DNA of 64,000 bases from Parascedosporium putredinis (GCA_949357655.1 CASHTG010000016.1:682001-746000); one strand, 5' to 3'; shown: positions 12,301 to 25,925, numbered from the stretch's first letter. The notes: generated from the letters alone by a model not told the origin. A program made the numbers and translations.

Positions 12301-15300
12301 CACATCAATGGGTTCAGCGGGAGCGGCGGAGCGGGTGCGGCAACGGGTACGGGCGTGGAGCGCGGGGCGGGGCTGGCGCCAGCACGGGTGCGCACAGCCA
12401 GGGCTGGGCCAGCAGGACCAGCACGACAGGACCAGCAGCGCGAGCGCATGGCCACTCGCGGTCGATCATTCAGGCTTTGCCGCGAAGGAAATGTTTCGGG
12501 ACTCGCCAGGGCTTGTTCTCGTTCTCGCTCTCGTTCTTTTTGTTCCCTCGCCCCTTTGCTCTCGCCTCAGTCTGAGTCCATGGCCGTGGGAGAATTCAAT
12601 TGCGCGCCTCATGGTCTCTCAAGGCGATGGCTCGTGCTGGGCTGTCCAGCTATTTCCCTTCAAGCTATTACCCACTGTGCCGGTTTGAACGTTGGCTGTC
12701 TCCCTGGCTTCAAATGTTCTATTACTTTGTGGGTTTCACCCTTTGACCCGATTTAAACTCCCGCGCTAGAACATAGTCGAGCACTAGGCAAACTGGGATT
12801 GATGGATTGATGGGCCATTAGATATTTGCTTGGGCAGAGACCCAAACGTACATGTAGTGTAGAGACCCAACCAACAACCAACTCATCACATCATATCACA
12901 TCACACACCGCGCATCACGAAATTACGAGGTTGAAACGGTACCAGATCCAAAACTCTCCCAAGGTGTCAAGTGTCAATCAAAGAAGGGGACAAGAAGGAA
13001 AAACCCGACATCCCAATTCCTCGCTCCTGGATCCTGCCTTTGTCCCGACCTGTTGGGCTGGGACTCTTGCCCCCCTCCCTCCCCTTCTTCTCCACGCCGC
13101 CTGTCACTGCCCTCTCTCTCGGGACACCTATTTTTCGGGGCTGCGCCTTGTCGGGTTTCCTCTTTCCCACTCCCGCGCTGGAACGAACCACTGATCGACT
13201 CGACCTCGCAGGCAAAAAGAACGAATAGAAAAGAAACCCACCCGACGGTCTTCCAATCAGGCGCCTTTCTTTGTGATTTGCTCTTTTATCGCCACCACAC
13301 ATTTCATAGTTTCATCAATGCTATATAGCTATTATACCCTCTCTGTTTTACTCTTTGCTGTAGGAAAGGGGGAAGGAGGGCAAAAAAAAAAAAGCGCAGT
13401 GAAATAAGGTCGAGTCCTAGTGCGCGCGCTGCTGTTTCGTGAGGGACGGAAGGGGACCCGGACCCGGGACGGAGGAAACCATTTCCTTTGCATGATTCAT
13501 GAAGCACCGAGGACCGCCCGACTGGGACGGATCGAGGAAATATTATGGGACAAGTGTCTGTATAGAAGCTTTCTGTTATCCCCCCTCCCAGGGTCTACCG
13601 AAGTACTGGCAAGAGCGTGATTCACCCATCACTGAGGGCTTTACCCGATTGTTGTTCAATTTCGCGTCGTCTCTCCCTTGCAGTATTGGGGTCGGGCTGA
13701 TATGATAGCATGTGTGTGTCGGAGGCTCCGATGACCCTAAAACACTGCCCTTTGCGTTTGGGCCTCCCATGTCCTGGAAGAACTGGCCTAGACACCGAAC
13801 CTGCGGCCGCTAGCATCGCGGTCTAAACCATTTCCCATATCTCAAGGCAATGCCAACCAGCCTGTTGGGAGCAAGACACACCCGCTCCTCTAGCGAGACA
13901 CTGACTTGCCCTCCCGCTTTTGTCTCGCATGAGAAATTACGGGCAAAGAAAAAAAGGAAAGTAGAAGAAAGGGACAGCAATCGGTCCAAGCGGCTTCAAG
14001 GAAGGAACCATAAACACTTTTCCCCCATAGACGACAGACAATAGATGACTGACCGCCCGCGGATCCTGCTCGAGGTCAAACGATGACTCTCGAAACATGC
14101 TGATTACGCGCTACTTGTAGAATCACTGACGAGAGGAACCCACAGTATTAGCCTTTTTCACCCCACTGTCTCCACCTCCCGCCTCCGCATCACCAAATGC
14201 CCGTAATACTTGTAGCGCAACAGGGCCTTCGTTGATCCTTCTTGCCTACCATGCCTACATCTTTTAGTGAGACCGCTTTCGTCCACAGCGCCGACACAAA
14301 AGAGGGCCTTGAACCGTCGATCCTCATCCCTCTCACTGAGCGGGGATCCCGCACGGAGAGCGGAAATACCGACCCACTACAACTCCTACTTGTCCTTGTC
14401 CTTGTAAGAATCCATGCCGCCCCCAACAGTCAAAGCAAAAGGGAGGACAGGGAAGAGGGAAGAGGGAGGAGGGAAGCCAGCCAAGCCAGCCTCCGCTATT
14501 AGAGCCCGGGATGGAGCGGGCGGGGACCAGCATTCCCAAGTTCGCGCTAGTTCGCCGAGAGATGATGCGTAAAACATCGTCTCTCTATCCATCATGTGTC
14601 GTCGAGTTGCGACACTGAGCGAAAGCCACAAGGAGCCGAGGAAGGCAAAGATTGGCATTAGCCCAATCTGAATCGGAACTGAATCGAGGCACGAGAGAGA
14701 GAGGGAGATAAAGAGGAGGATTCGGATACTTGTACGCGACGCAAGGTACACGAAAAAGGGCAGGGAGCCCATGCACATTCCTGCAATCACCGATATCGTC
14801 TTTGCCGACAGGGCGCCAGGGGGCAGAGGGGAGGTGCGGAAGGGGGGGAGATGGGGGCATGGATTCACAAGGGAAGAAGAAAACGAATACTGTGTCGAAC
14901 AAGACAAGGTGAACGTTCAAAAGGGTCCAAAAAAAAAAAACGTGGTTTTCATCCGTGCTCGCCGTGGCCTCGAGGAAGCGGCGTTGCGTTGCATCCTCTA
15001 GTGTAGTCCCTTGTCTTGCCCAGATGCCCAGAGGAGGTTTCGGGCATGTCTCCGGGTGCGAGTGCGAAGAGCGAAGAGCGCGCGCGTCAATGGCCTCTCT
15101 CGATCCCTCTTTGGGTGTTAGCGCACAGGGTTCGAGGCAGAGAGGCGGAGACGAGAGACAAGCTTGACAAGAAAAGAGGAGAGGATTGAACAAAGTATAT
15201 AGTGGTGATAACTTAGAATTCACACTATGTATTAAGAGGAGGGGAGACTTGAAGACGACCAGGGCCTCTTCCCTCTCTGCAAGGGATCAGGCTTGTCAGG

Positions 15301-18300
15301 CATGAGCTTGGCAAGCGCAAGCTCGGTTTGCAGGGTTGTATCCCTCTTTTTACTTTTACTTTTTCTTCCTTTCTCGAGCTCCTCATTTGGATCGAACCTG
15401 GCCATATTATTCCTATTTTACACGACTTGGATTTCCTTTTTCTGATCGACATTGATTCTTTCTGTATTGTGAATACACCCCCAACCCCCTGAATCAAAAC
15501 TCTCCTCGCGAGGATCAAGGGCAGAGAATACTACACTAGTGCCCTTTGCAAAGCCTTCGATGCCTCGATTCGAACAGCCATAGAAGAACTCTTTTCCGTC
15601 ACGGTGTGAATACGAAGGGTCTTAGCCGATGGACGCAAGAAGCAACGAGAACGAACATCAACTTGGCCCGATAACGGGAGTGATTGGCTGGATCATCCAC
15701 TAGAGATCCCAACTACCTGGATTTCATTTATCAGTTGACTCAACTCGTGCTCTTCTTTTGACGAGCCTATTCCACGCCTGTCCAATACCATCCGATACCA
15801 GCCTCTGCAGGCCGTCTCCTCCCAATATCCTCAATACATTGTTGATGGATCAATGTAGTACATATCTTCCCAATGGGGAGGATGGAACAAATATTGGAAC
15901 GAGGACATGGAAAACCCCAAAGGGACACCGCGGTAATAATAGAAAGCAAGGTTCAAATGGTCGCCTTCCATCTCGGCGAGTCTCTCCGACCCCAATGGAT
16001 CCATCCATCCACGACGTACCGCGGTAAGCTATATCAAATTTATCAGTTTTTTTGGGGGCCTTTTCGCAAATAATTGATAGAAGCTGGCGCATCAAATCCA
16101 ACGACCGCTCCCACGCCACCCACGGCTTCCTTTGCTCTGGCCGTGCCCGTGCTATGGATCCACCTCTTTTCCCATCCTGAGCAGCCGGGAAACTGTAATA
16201 CTTTTGCCCATATTTACAATTGGTGGGGGACCCGTAAGAATGGAATTTAAGAGGAGCAACTGGAGAAGTGAGGCTTGAGAAATGACGGTGCTGGACCCAT
16301 CAGGCCCTTCCAGACCCCCACAGCTCCTTCGCGACTCCACATCCTCGAACGGTTGGCCGTTCGTCTGGTTCTCCAGTTGAGCAAAGCGTCTTGAATCGAA
16401 CCATTCCGTCTCCACACAGGTGGAGAGAGTATTGGGGGCACCGACCGGCTCGGCTGGGCGTTAAAATTGGGCCACCTTTACCTTGTGAAGCTCGCGATGA
16501 CCTTGATGGGCTAGTTTGATGCACCTCGCTCTCCTCGAATTTGGCCTCCTCGAATATGGCTTCTTTGTATTTTCCTCTTCCGACCGCACCTCTAATACCG
16601 AGCTACCTCGGTATGGACGGATCAATGATCGATAGAGGTAATATTGTCGAGCCAATTCTATCTGAGAAAGGCCAGAGGCCAGTTTCTATGCAGTAATACT
16701 GGCTCCTTGATTCAGGAGTCGAGCACTGGGCTTTCCACTGCGAATGAAACGTATCCTTGATCTTCCCGCCACGGCTAGTGAGCACTGATCTCCTTTCCGC
16801 ACAGGGGATCCCTGGGCTGTTTCTCAGGCTCGTTCTTTGACTCTGCCCCTGCTTCCACTTCCCGGCCTTGACCCACTATCATTTTCCTTCCTTGACTTGT
16901 ACTGGGGAACGCTCTTTTCTTCAGTGCTTGTAGATTTTGTGGGGTCCATCCTCGCTTTCAAGATCGATCAGTATGCCCATCACAGTCTTTGTACACACCA
17001 AGAGTCCAGAATGGTGTGGTTTTGCCTCAGCACCCTTCCCCTCGTTGTGTTGGTTGCGCACTGCTTCAGCTCGTTTATTAGCTGCTGAGTTGGTTGGACC
17101 AAAGGAGCTCAACGCAAAAGAAACTGGCTGGGAAGGGCAGGCCATACCCGGTGCCCAGTTGCTGTTCCAAATTAATCCATCAATGCACCCAACCAAATTT
17201 TTTTCTTCTTCCTTTTGGAGTTCCCAAAAGATTCAATTCTTTGGCGCTGCTATTCTTTTCTTGCTCATGTTCACTGTCGCGGACGCGAAAATACGACAGT
17301 GCCCCCAACCGCCCGCTACTACTTGTAGCCGCGGCCCTTGGCCTCGCTCGTCGTGCTGTGGTCCAGATGCCAAGGCTCTCGGGCCTTTTTCGTCATTCCC
17401 GCCTCGCCCTTGCCGCTAGCTTTTTAGTGCCCGTCCGAGTATCACTGAGAGACGGTCGTCGGCTCCTCGCCCGATTCCTGAGTGAGATGTAGCCTGTGAA
17501 GAAGATGTGTCGTGGCCGACGCCACACGAAAACACAAGTTGGTCCCTCTGCAATATATGGCTTCCTGTTGGACCTGCAAGGAGGGAGCGCAAGGGTACGA
17601 GAAAATGGTGGAAGACGGACTCGTCGTGTTTTTGGCTTCACGCGGACTTACCGAGCCTCTTTGAAAGCACTGGTTGGCTGTTGATAATTCGTTCAGAGGT
17701 CAGAAGGAGGGAGCTGAGAACAAGCCCCCTCAAAATGGGTGACGAATCACAGTATATAGTGCTCAAGTGTCACACATCATGCCCAACCAACAAGCCCTGA
17801 TGCTGTACACTTCGTACACGAGGACCCGAATAGGTGAGGCTGGTCGGGCATGGCCAACAGCTTGTGCCGGCGGACCACAATTTGGCGATTACGAGAACAT
17901 TGAAGCCGTTGAAGCAAATGAAAAAGGAAGGAGGGAGAAAGAAAAGAACAAGCAATGGAATACCGAAAGAAAGACGAAAGGTTCCCACATTCAACCGTTT
18001 GTCTCAAGCAAGGCAAAGCATGGAAGCGTGAGGTCCGTGTTCGAGATGTCATGTGTGGAACGATCAAGACGGGCCAAGTCCAAAAGAAAGGGAGAGAAAA
18101 AAAGGAACGAATGGGCCGAAAAAGAAAGAACACCATGCAGTATCTACAGCCCCAGGTGCCATTCTAATGCAAGTCAAGGCGAATACCGACCGCAGCCCAC
18201 CGATCGCGAGGCGAGAAGAGAAATAGAACGAAAAGGCGGCAGGATGCTTTCCGATCTGACTTGGACCCTGGCGCAGCACAAAGGGTACCCAGAGTTCCCA

Positions 18301-19701
18301 CGGTCACCGGGCATGGCCAAAAGAAACGCAAGGGATGAGCCTAGTGTAGAGCAGGCAGGGGGTTGACTGAGCAGAATGAAGAAGAAGCGATGCACATCTC
18401 GTTTTGAGCATCGGGCTGCTGTACGATGCATGTACGAGCGATGCAATATCTGAGCGAGCAGATGTAGCGTGGAAAAAGAAAAAAAAAAAAGGAGGAAAGG
18501 CGCGCGTGTGCAGGTAGACTTGTGTGTGAAAACCAGGGAACGAACAAGACCGGAGAAAAGGAGATATACGAAAATGGAAAGAGGAGAGAGGACAGTCTCG
18601 AATAAATTTATAAATATAGAGGACGTGAACCAGACTCTGGCGTTTAGCGGAAGTCAGCAACGCTGGAGGATTGGAGAAGAACGACCTTGAAAAAAACATA
18701 CACATCAATGTTCTAGAGGTCTCCTTCGAGATCTTGGACTTGGTCCACAAGATGGTCTTCCAATTCGATGCCATGCATCCACGTCCTGATCCGGCCTGGC
18801 GCTGGTCCGGTGCTTTTCTCGCGGACGTCCTCGAAAATCGTTCCCGCTTGTTGCACCCCTTTGAGGAGGAACTTGCGATGACAGAATTGTAAGTCAGCGC
18901 TCAAGGACGGCTGCGGACGCACACGACAAAGTACTTTCCTAGTGTGAATGGTCACCTCCACGAGTGTATTGAAGGACCCACTTTTGAAGAGACCCATTTT
19001 TCCCCGTCTGCCCGTGCGTAATACTTGTACAGACTTGAGAGGAGGAGCTTGAGGAGCAGGTGGGAGGCTTGGGAGGGGAGGAAGGACCCGCTGACAATCA
19101 CAGTGTCTCAAACGAGACACCAGCACTGGGGACATTTGGGTGGTGTCTGTGTTTACCCAAGCCCTTGGCCTGGCAGGCTGGCAGACAAGCAGACAGGTTC
19201 GATCTTGCCTTCGTTTAGGCAAGGAGTACCCTGGATTCTGGGTGGAGCGTGGCCCGAAGCGGAAGGTTTTGATTGGCTCTTGCGTCTGACCGTGTGGCTT
19301 CTGACAGGGGTGTGTCGGAAAGGCCCAGCCCGCCTCCCCTTCCCTTTTACAGGAAGCGCGACAGAGCCAAAAAAGCAAAGTAGAAGGAGGGAACACACCA
19401 TCGATGAAGGATCAAGAAAGTTTCGACCAACTACTTGATGAGGAGGGGATTTTCTCTCCTCCTTTCGAGCGAATCAATTCTTTCATCAGCTGTAATACGT
19501 GATGACCGGTCGAACAAGCGAAGCAGGCGTAAGGGAAGAGGGGCATGTTGGGGGAGAGTGGAGGATGGAAAGCCAAGAACAAAAGCCTCCGGGCTGGCGT
19601 AATGCGATGCAATGAGCATTTTGCGTTGGATGGTTGGGAGTCGAAAGTCACTGCCCTCTTGCCTTAGCCCAGCCACCAAATGTTCAATGGTCAGCGAGGG
19701 C

Positions 19702-19723
19702 ACTCTCTCTCTCTCTCTCTCTC
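19702..19723. repeat. (CT)n microsatellite
   Basis: About eleven CT units in the gene-free span. Confidence 0.85.
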
Positions 19724-22700
19724 ACCTGGTGTATTTCCTTACGAGCTGGAGTTAATTAACCCATTTCTTTCGCTTCCTTCCTTTTCGAACCTGAAGAAAA
19801 AAAAAAAAGGTGATAACCGTGGGCTCCTACAATCGATAATTTGGATGCTGCAAACACCATGACGGCCGCGCAGAACTCGCCCGCTTTTGTCCTTCTCCAC
19901 TCGTGAACATGCTCAAATTGGTGGTGCCCATCTCCACGTCCATGGTAATAGAGCAGGTTCCAAATCCTGCTTTTTCCCAAGGTCCCAGAGCAGAGGAGAC
20001 GGGACTTGGGACAGTCTCCGGTTTGTCACTTCCAATTCACCCGCGCCTCCCATTTTGAACACCCAAGTACCAAGGGTGGTCCGTGTGGCCGCTGTGTGTG
20101 GGTTGTGGGTTTTTCACCTGTGGGCGGTGTAGTATCCTGAGTGGGGCCACCTTTCGTTCTTTCTTTCTTTCCTTTTTGCCATTTTTGTTCTCTAGCTCGC
20201 TCCCTTGCTGCTCGAAAAAAAGGGTGCGGGCTGTCATGCGGTGTATTGTCAGAAGCACATCCACGAGTAAGAAGGAGAGGGGAAAGGGAAAATCTAAAAG
20301 ATCTTCTTTGCGTCACCCGGGCCCATCGGGCATTCGACTCTCCGCAACAAGGGAGATCCTCGGTCTAGGCCGATCTTCGAACCGTGGGGAGAGCCTATTT
20401 TGTTCTTCTTCTTTTTTTCTTCCTAATATTTCCATACCGTCCGAATTAACTTCGCGCTGGTTCGCGCTGGTTCTTGACTAAGGAATAGACATGGTTGAGA
20501 AAAATAGTGACACTCCTACGGGGGAGGGGCGATCCACATTTCAAATGTTTATGACTTCAGTGCCGTTCACCCTTCCTCGAAGCTCGCAAACTCAATTTGT
20601 CTTTCGCCATGGGCTCCGCAAATGGCCATTTCATGGTTTTTGGTATTGGAAGGTCACCATGCGTGGCTTTCAGAGTCGGCGGGATGGCTGCACTCAAAGG
20701 CTATTGGGGGCTCGTTCGTCGCCTGCGGGCGTTCTCGTGGCGATTTCAATGTTGTGTCGCACGAACGCCCATGTACACTGTGTCTATAGACCAATAACGG
20801 CACAGTTGGATCAATGTCTTTCAATAAAAGTTCCTGCGCTTACTGGCCTCTTACCCCCAGAATGACGAACAGCCGCCTGAAAGAGCTTGCCCGTTTGGAC
20901 CTCTATTTTGACCCATCTATTTCTCGCTGGCAGTAAGGGGAAAGCATCTGAAAAAGAAAGAGAAAGAAAAAAGGCTTGACGGGTGAGGGACGTGCTAGAG
21001 ACGCGAATCCCGGATCGCGTCTTCGTAATTGATTGCCGTCTTCCGAGGTCTCATTAGCATCGAGAACGAGGGCAGGGCAGGGGAGGTATCGTGCGCCACG
21101 ATCAATCAACCCCCTTTCCATCCTCTTTTCCGGTGACTCTGAGTTTGACAAGGGTAGATGGAAGGAAAAGAAGAAACCCTGCATGAAATGCTTGACGATT
21201 CCTGACGACGCGAGGCCGTCATTTGATACCTCGGTAGACGTGGTGGAGTTCATCCCTCTGGTGTACACCTATTCAGGGATCAGACTTGTTAGCTCATGAC
21301 ATAATCGACGGGGGCACGAGGCTGCGGCCAGTTGTATCTCCCACAGGTTTTAATAGGAAATGGTACATTGTTCAGAGACCCTGGTCAGCGTTGCCTCGCG
21401 AGTTTCGCGCTAACAAGTCTAATCCCTCTGGGAGATGTAGAGTTCACAGCTGAACTGAACTCGACATTCGTGGAGCACCAGGCGGCCCGGATACTGGGCA
21501 CCTTCTTGACGAGTCACCACTGCCATCATTGATCTTGACGACTCGTGGGGTACTGAGACACACGCAAGGGAGGGAGTTCGACACCCAGACGTGCTCCACC
21601 GGGCCAGTGCCACATGGTGTAATGTCTCGCTCAGCTTGAAAGGCTCTGCACAGTTGTCCTCTTGCTCACCGTTGGACTCGGGAAGCCCATTGATTTGTGA
21701 GGAATAGATGCCCCGTCCAACATCATCCATACATATTCAAACCTGTCCTGTCCGACGCCTTGCCACATCCGCTTCTCGACTTTGATGAAGACCCAGACAC
21801 GAGAAAGGAAAGGAATGAGATCATGATATTATATGAGGCTTGAAGCTATATCGTAGGGATTATAAACCTTCGTTGATGCGCTTGAATTTCCTACCCTGGT
21901 GCCGCTCGCGAAGGGGTAATCACGCTCCGGCACTAAGACGGAGAGAGGAATTAGTGGCCGCCTCATTGTGCATCGGTTCCTGCACCCACAGGCGTGAAGC
22001 CCCCATCCGGGACGCTTTCTCGTAATTCGTTGGTCGCATTTCTTCTATTTTTCATTATGACCGCTGATACACCCCGCGCCGGGGCTTGGAGGATTCTCCA
22101 AAGACAAAGCCAGGCCAATCTCCTGTGTTCTCGCGCGGCCAAAGACCTTGATCCGTGAGGCAAGTCGGCTGTGAGCAGCTGAGAGAAAATTAGACTTCAA
22201 GGGTCGCCGCGCAGGGCATTCTTTTGCTCATTTCGACGGCATGGGTCCCTTGGTGATCAAGATTTTGACCTCTCACATTCGGTGAACGGCAAGCGGCGAA
22301 ACCTTGGCTTTCTTATCGTCTTCCTTTTCCTTGTTCGTCGATGCTTTCTACTGCATACAGGCATGGTTGACTTTTCTTCTCGTCGCGTAATATTGTGTTT
22401 TTGCCCGCTGGCGGTATTACGGCATGCTCTGTTCCCCAAGGAAAAGAAAGAACATTATCGACAAAGGCTTGGCTTTGAGAGGCGCTCGATGCTCCCACCC
22501 AAGTACCCTCGCTTAGCTTAACTCGGGCTAGCGACGATTGAGGCACTCATTGATTCCTTGGTTCTGCTCAGCGGCTAGAGCAGCCGACGTCGCTGCCACA
22601 GTGCGTGTGTTGCATCGCGCGGTTGGAGGCTGGGGGCCGCCCTGAGTTGTACCAAGACCGACCTTTGAATAGAGCGAGCGCTGTGCTCGGAACCAACGAA

Positions 22701-23200
22701 TAAAGACAAGAGGGGATCGTTTGAAAATAAAAATAAAAATTAGGAAAGGTAAGGGGAAAGTTGAACTGGTTTTCCTTTCTTGCCCCTTTCGCGGCTCGAT
22801 GGATTAATTGTGACAAAGAGATAATCGCAGTGGTCCCCGTCATTGGGGGCGAAGGCGCTTCGGGCAAAGTTTGCTGTTGGGCGATTGAAGAAACAGCCCT
22901 GTCCCTCCTTCCCGCTTGATGAAAACACCTTCATGAGGGAGACCAAGTCCACGTTTTCGGATCCGTGTGGCCCTCTCATGGCAGTGGAGGTGGTGCCGGG
23001 ACTGCGCCGGGCTTCTTCATTCCAGTTTTCGTGGGCATGTCACGGCGGAGAACAGAGAAGAAAAGGGCACACCATACACAACATTGAACATCAATAGCCC
23101 TGGCCCTCTCACAAGCGCAAGTCTTGAATCGAGCAATCATCATTGATGGATTGTTCCCTTCTCCTTGTCTGACTCGACTCCATGGCTCTCTCAGTGATTT

Positions 23201-24284
23201 CCTAGAAAAGAAAGCCCAATAAATAGCACTGTGTACTATTGTTTCCCAGCACCCGTTTTGTGCGCAAGCGAGCCTGTAAAGAAATTACAAGCGGGGGTTG
23301 AGGGGATTGGGGACAGGCACTGGCGAAGAACAATGAAGGGGCCACCAACAGGCTGGCGCACTCTTGAGGAAACCACCTGGGCCGGGTTGGACACCACTCC
23401 ATTTTATCCCTCGCGCTCCTTTCGCACGCCACCTCCCTGCGCCGCCCCCCTTCTCAATCGCTCGAACCCACCCCGGCAAGTTCCTGGTTCAAAGTGGTGC
23501 CTCTCACGGTTCTTGCAATATCACCTGGGTAGGGTCCCACCGCCCAGACTCTTATTCCCCGGCCGCCACCCATTGTCCTTTTGTGTGGATGGCATGGTCT
23601 CTTTTGGTCATGTCCCCTTTGTACCCTTGTACTGTGCTGGGTCGTACTGGGCGTTCCAACCCTTGCCCCCAGCCGGTACCTTCACCAGGTCAGCAGAATC
23701 CCAGATCCGTACAGTGTCGGGGAACGAACCACCCCTGGTCGGTACTCCTTCATGGGCTTGTACCCCCTTAACCCTCCTTGCCCTCCCCCATCCCGCGAGA
23801 GGGAGTAGAGCCGAGTACCCACCTCCTCGTACCTGGGGAAGTGGTACTGGGTGGACTTGCAATCTCCTGGCCCAACAAAACCTCCCAGTGCCCTTCGTTC
23901 TTTCGCCCTCCTTTTGCCCTCCACCCTTCCCGTTCTTCACCACCAAGGAACTTCGGACCACCCTTCGAGACAACCACCGGATTGAAGGTTGTTTTCGACA
24001 CGTTCCCTTTCGACTCCGAATTGTTCGAATCCGACAAGAAAGAGGAGGGAATTCACCTAGGGACTCGAGGTTAACAGCAATCATTCTCTCACTCTCTCCA
24101 TAGCCCTCTCGAGCCGAACACCCAACGAACGAGACGAGCTCTCAAGTATACGACTCCCGCGCTCGCCCGACCGGTTGAAATCAACGGACAACTCTTGCCA
24201 TCGACCGACCACCTGGATCAACTCTTGCTCGTGGATACCTCGCCCTCGTTCGAAAGAACCGACCGCCGACGTGCCTCAGCGACC
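23201..24284 (+). promoter_or_regulatory. Upstream region and probable 5' leader of veA
   Basis: The kilobase before the veA ATG is rich in C and T on the coding strand, typical of promoters and leaders of strongly regulated fungal genes. A frame without stops runs through 23231-24103 (about 290 codons) but lacks an ATG near its start and has no recognisable domain. Nothing in the sequence fixes the transcription start. A pyrimidine tract followed by CATAG at 24085-24103 could be a 3' splice site of a leader intron. This is inference from composition and position only. Confidence 0.4.
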
Positions 24285-25925
24285 ATGACGACCCAGATCG
24301 TTTCCCAGCCCTCCGAGGATGGGCCCGTTATCATGGAGCGAAAGACAAAGGGCGGCCTAACCCTTCAGTACCGATTGACTGTCTTGCAACAGCCTGAACG
24401 CGCCCGTGCTTGCGGATCTGGTTCCAAGTGTAAGCCATCCATCCACCCATCTTGGTCTACTGATCTGGATCTTGAAAGGTTTGAAGAGCGGGTGACTAAC
24501 ATGACTGTATAGCGGCCGCTGATCGTCGACCGGTTGACCCTCCCCCGTGGTCGAGTTGCGCATTTTCGAGCTGGGCTCCAACCCCAATGAACCCAAGGAT
24601 ATCACTTTTAACTACAATGCCAACTTCTTCCTCTTCGCGACTCTCGAACTCGCTAGGCCCATGGCCCACGGTCGTGTTCAGACACCCGCCGCTACCGCCA
24701 CGCCTGTTTTGACTGGTATGCCTGTTTCGGGCATGGCCTACCTCGACCGACCCGCAGAGGCCGATTACTTCTTGTTCCCCGATCTCTCAGTCCGCCACGA
24801 GGGCCGCTACAAGCTTTCGTTCAACCTCTACGAGGAGACCAAGGAGGAGAAGTACTTTGACGACGAGGCTTCGGAGGCGAAGAACTCACCGATGAATGCC
24901 TCTTTCTACTGGAGGATGGAGGTCAAGTCTCAGGCCTTCAACGTGTACAGCGCGAAGAAGTTCCCCGGCCTCACTGAGAGCACCGCCCTCAGCCGAACTG
25001 TCGCCGACCAGGGCTGCCGAGTCAGGATACGACGTGATGTCCGCATGCGTCGCAGGGATGGAAAGCCTTCCGGCGGTGACTTCAAGAAGGAGGAAGATTA
25101 CTCGCACCGACCCAGCGCCCGCACTCCCGAGAGACAGCAACCCCACGACTACCGGCAACGATCGTCGAGCGCCGCCAGCGAACATAACAGGACTCCTTAC
25201 CCGGCCCCGCCCCAACGCCGGCCCTCGGTTGCCGAGTCGTACCCTGCCGGTCCTACGGCACCCCCGCCGCCTGGTTACGGTCCCAGTGGCCAGCACCTCG
25301 GTTTCGGAAACAACACCCCTCACCTTCCTCCCCAGCAGTACAACAACACCCAGCCCCCGCCAGCCTCGCCCACCACGGCGTACCCCAATGGATACGGAAG
25401 CCGACCTGCCTCACAATCGTTTGGCTCTGCCACCAGCTACGACGACCGTTGCGCGCCCAACGGCTTTGTTCCTCCTCGCCTCATCACGCCGAGAAGCGTG
25501 AGGATAGCCGTAGGATGTCTCACGGATATCCTGCTCCTCCTCCTCTCCGCTCTGAGCAGGACGCCAAGGCCAGCCACACGCTTCCTTCGATTAGCCACCT
25601 CTTGAACCACAGCGAGCAGGATAACTCTGTTGTTGCGCCTCGCAAGGCTGCGGCGTACAACCCTACGACGCGCATTGAGGCTGACATCATCGCTGTCGAC
25701 CCCAACCCTCACGACGAGCCTGAGCCCTTCGTACCCACCGGCTCCAAGAGGCGGTACCAGGACTCTCCTTACGAAGAGTCTCTCCGCAACGGGAAGCGGC
25801 CGGCCGACGTTGACACCGCTCCTGCGCCACGCCACAACCGCATCGATTATCCCCACGGCCTCAGTGCCCGGAGAGCCAATGGCTCCTACACCATGTTCCA
25901 CGACGGCCCTTACTTCTACTCGTAA
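24285..25925 (+). CDS. veA: Velvet regulator VeA
   Basis: Light-responsive global regulator of development and secondary metabolism. In characterised fungi it enters the nucleus with VelB and meets the LaeA methyltransferase there. Exon 1 is 24285-24429 and exon 2 is 24513-25925; the 83-bp intron has a GTAAGC donor and GACTAAC branch site. The ATG is the first in frame. The velvet domain spans about residues 22-230, with LQQPERARACGSGSK, DRRPVDPPP, ITFNYNANFFLFATLELARP, GMAYLDRPAEADYF, FPDLSVRHEGRYKLSF, YSAKKFPGLTESTALSR and GCRVRIRRDVRMRRRDGK. A Pro/Ser/Tyr-rich tail follows, with a basic cluster (GSKRRYQD, RNGKRP) near the end. The corrected length is about 519 residues. Two one-base losses break the frame: the CCCCC run at 24542-24546, and a site within 25470-25490. 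The N-terminal velvet pattern fits VeA rather than VelB or VosA. Confidence 0.93.

Larger units (their letters stand above)
6481..23200. other. Long gene-free span between GID5 and the veA leader
   Basis: About 16.7 kb with no recognisable gene on either strand. Frames of 130-290 codons occur (for example 8208-9071 minus and 11885-12756 plus) but show no domain and follow purine or pyrimidine bias. The span holds tetranucleotide, nonanucleotide and GA/CT repeats, A runs (11831-11843, 13381-13393, 14930-14940) and seven of the twelve TACTTGTA octamers. Composition is close to that of the rest of the window and CpG is common, so I see no sign of a RIP-degraded transposon. Its first few hundred bases should include the GID5 3' untranslated region. 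Confidence 0.55.

Noticed and set aside
11885..12756. Two overlapping plus-strand frames of about 260 codons
   Set aside because: Both are Arg/Ser/Lys-rich, overlap in different frames and show no recognisable motif. They are likely composition artefacts.
16385..16410. tRNA B-box-like GGTTCGATTC on the minus strand
   Set aside because: No A box at the right spacing and no cloverleaf could be drawn. Similar isolated matches at 15566 and 56605 failed in the same way.
17767..18366. Lys/Arg/Glu-rich frame of 199 codons
   Set aside because: It follows a purine-rich stretch, which gives charged codons and few stops. No domain is visible.
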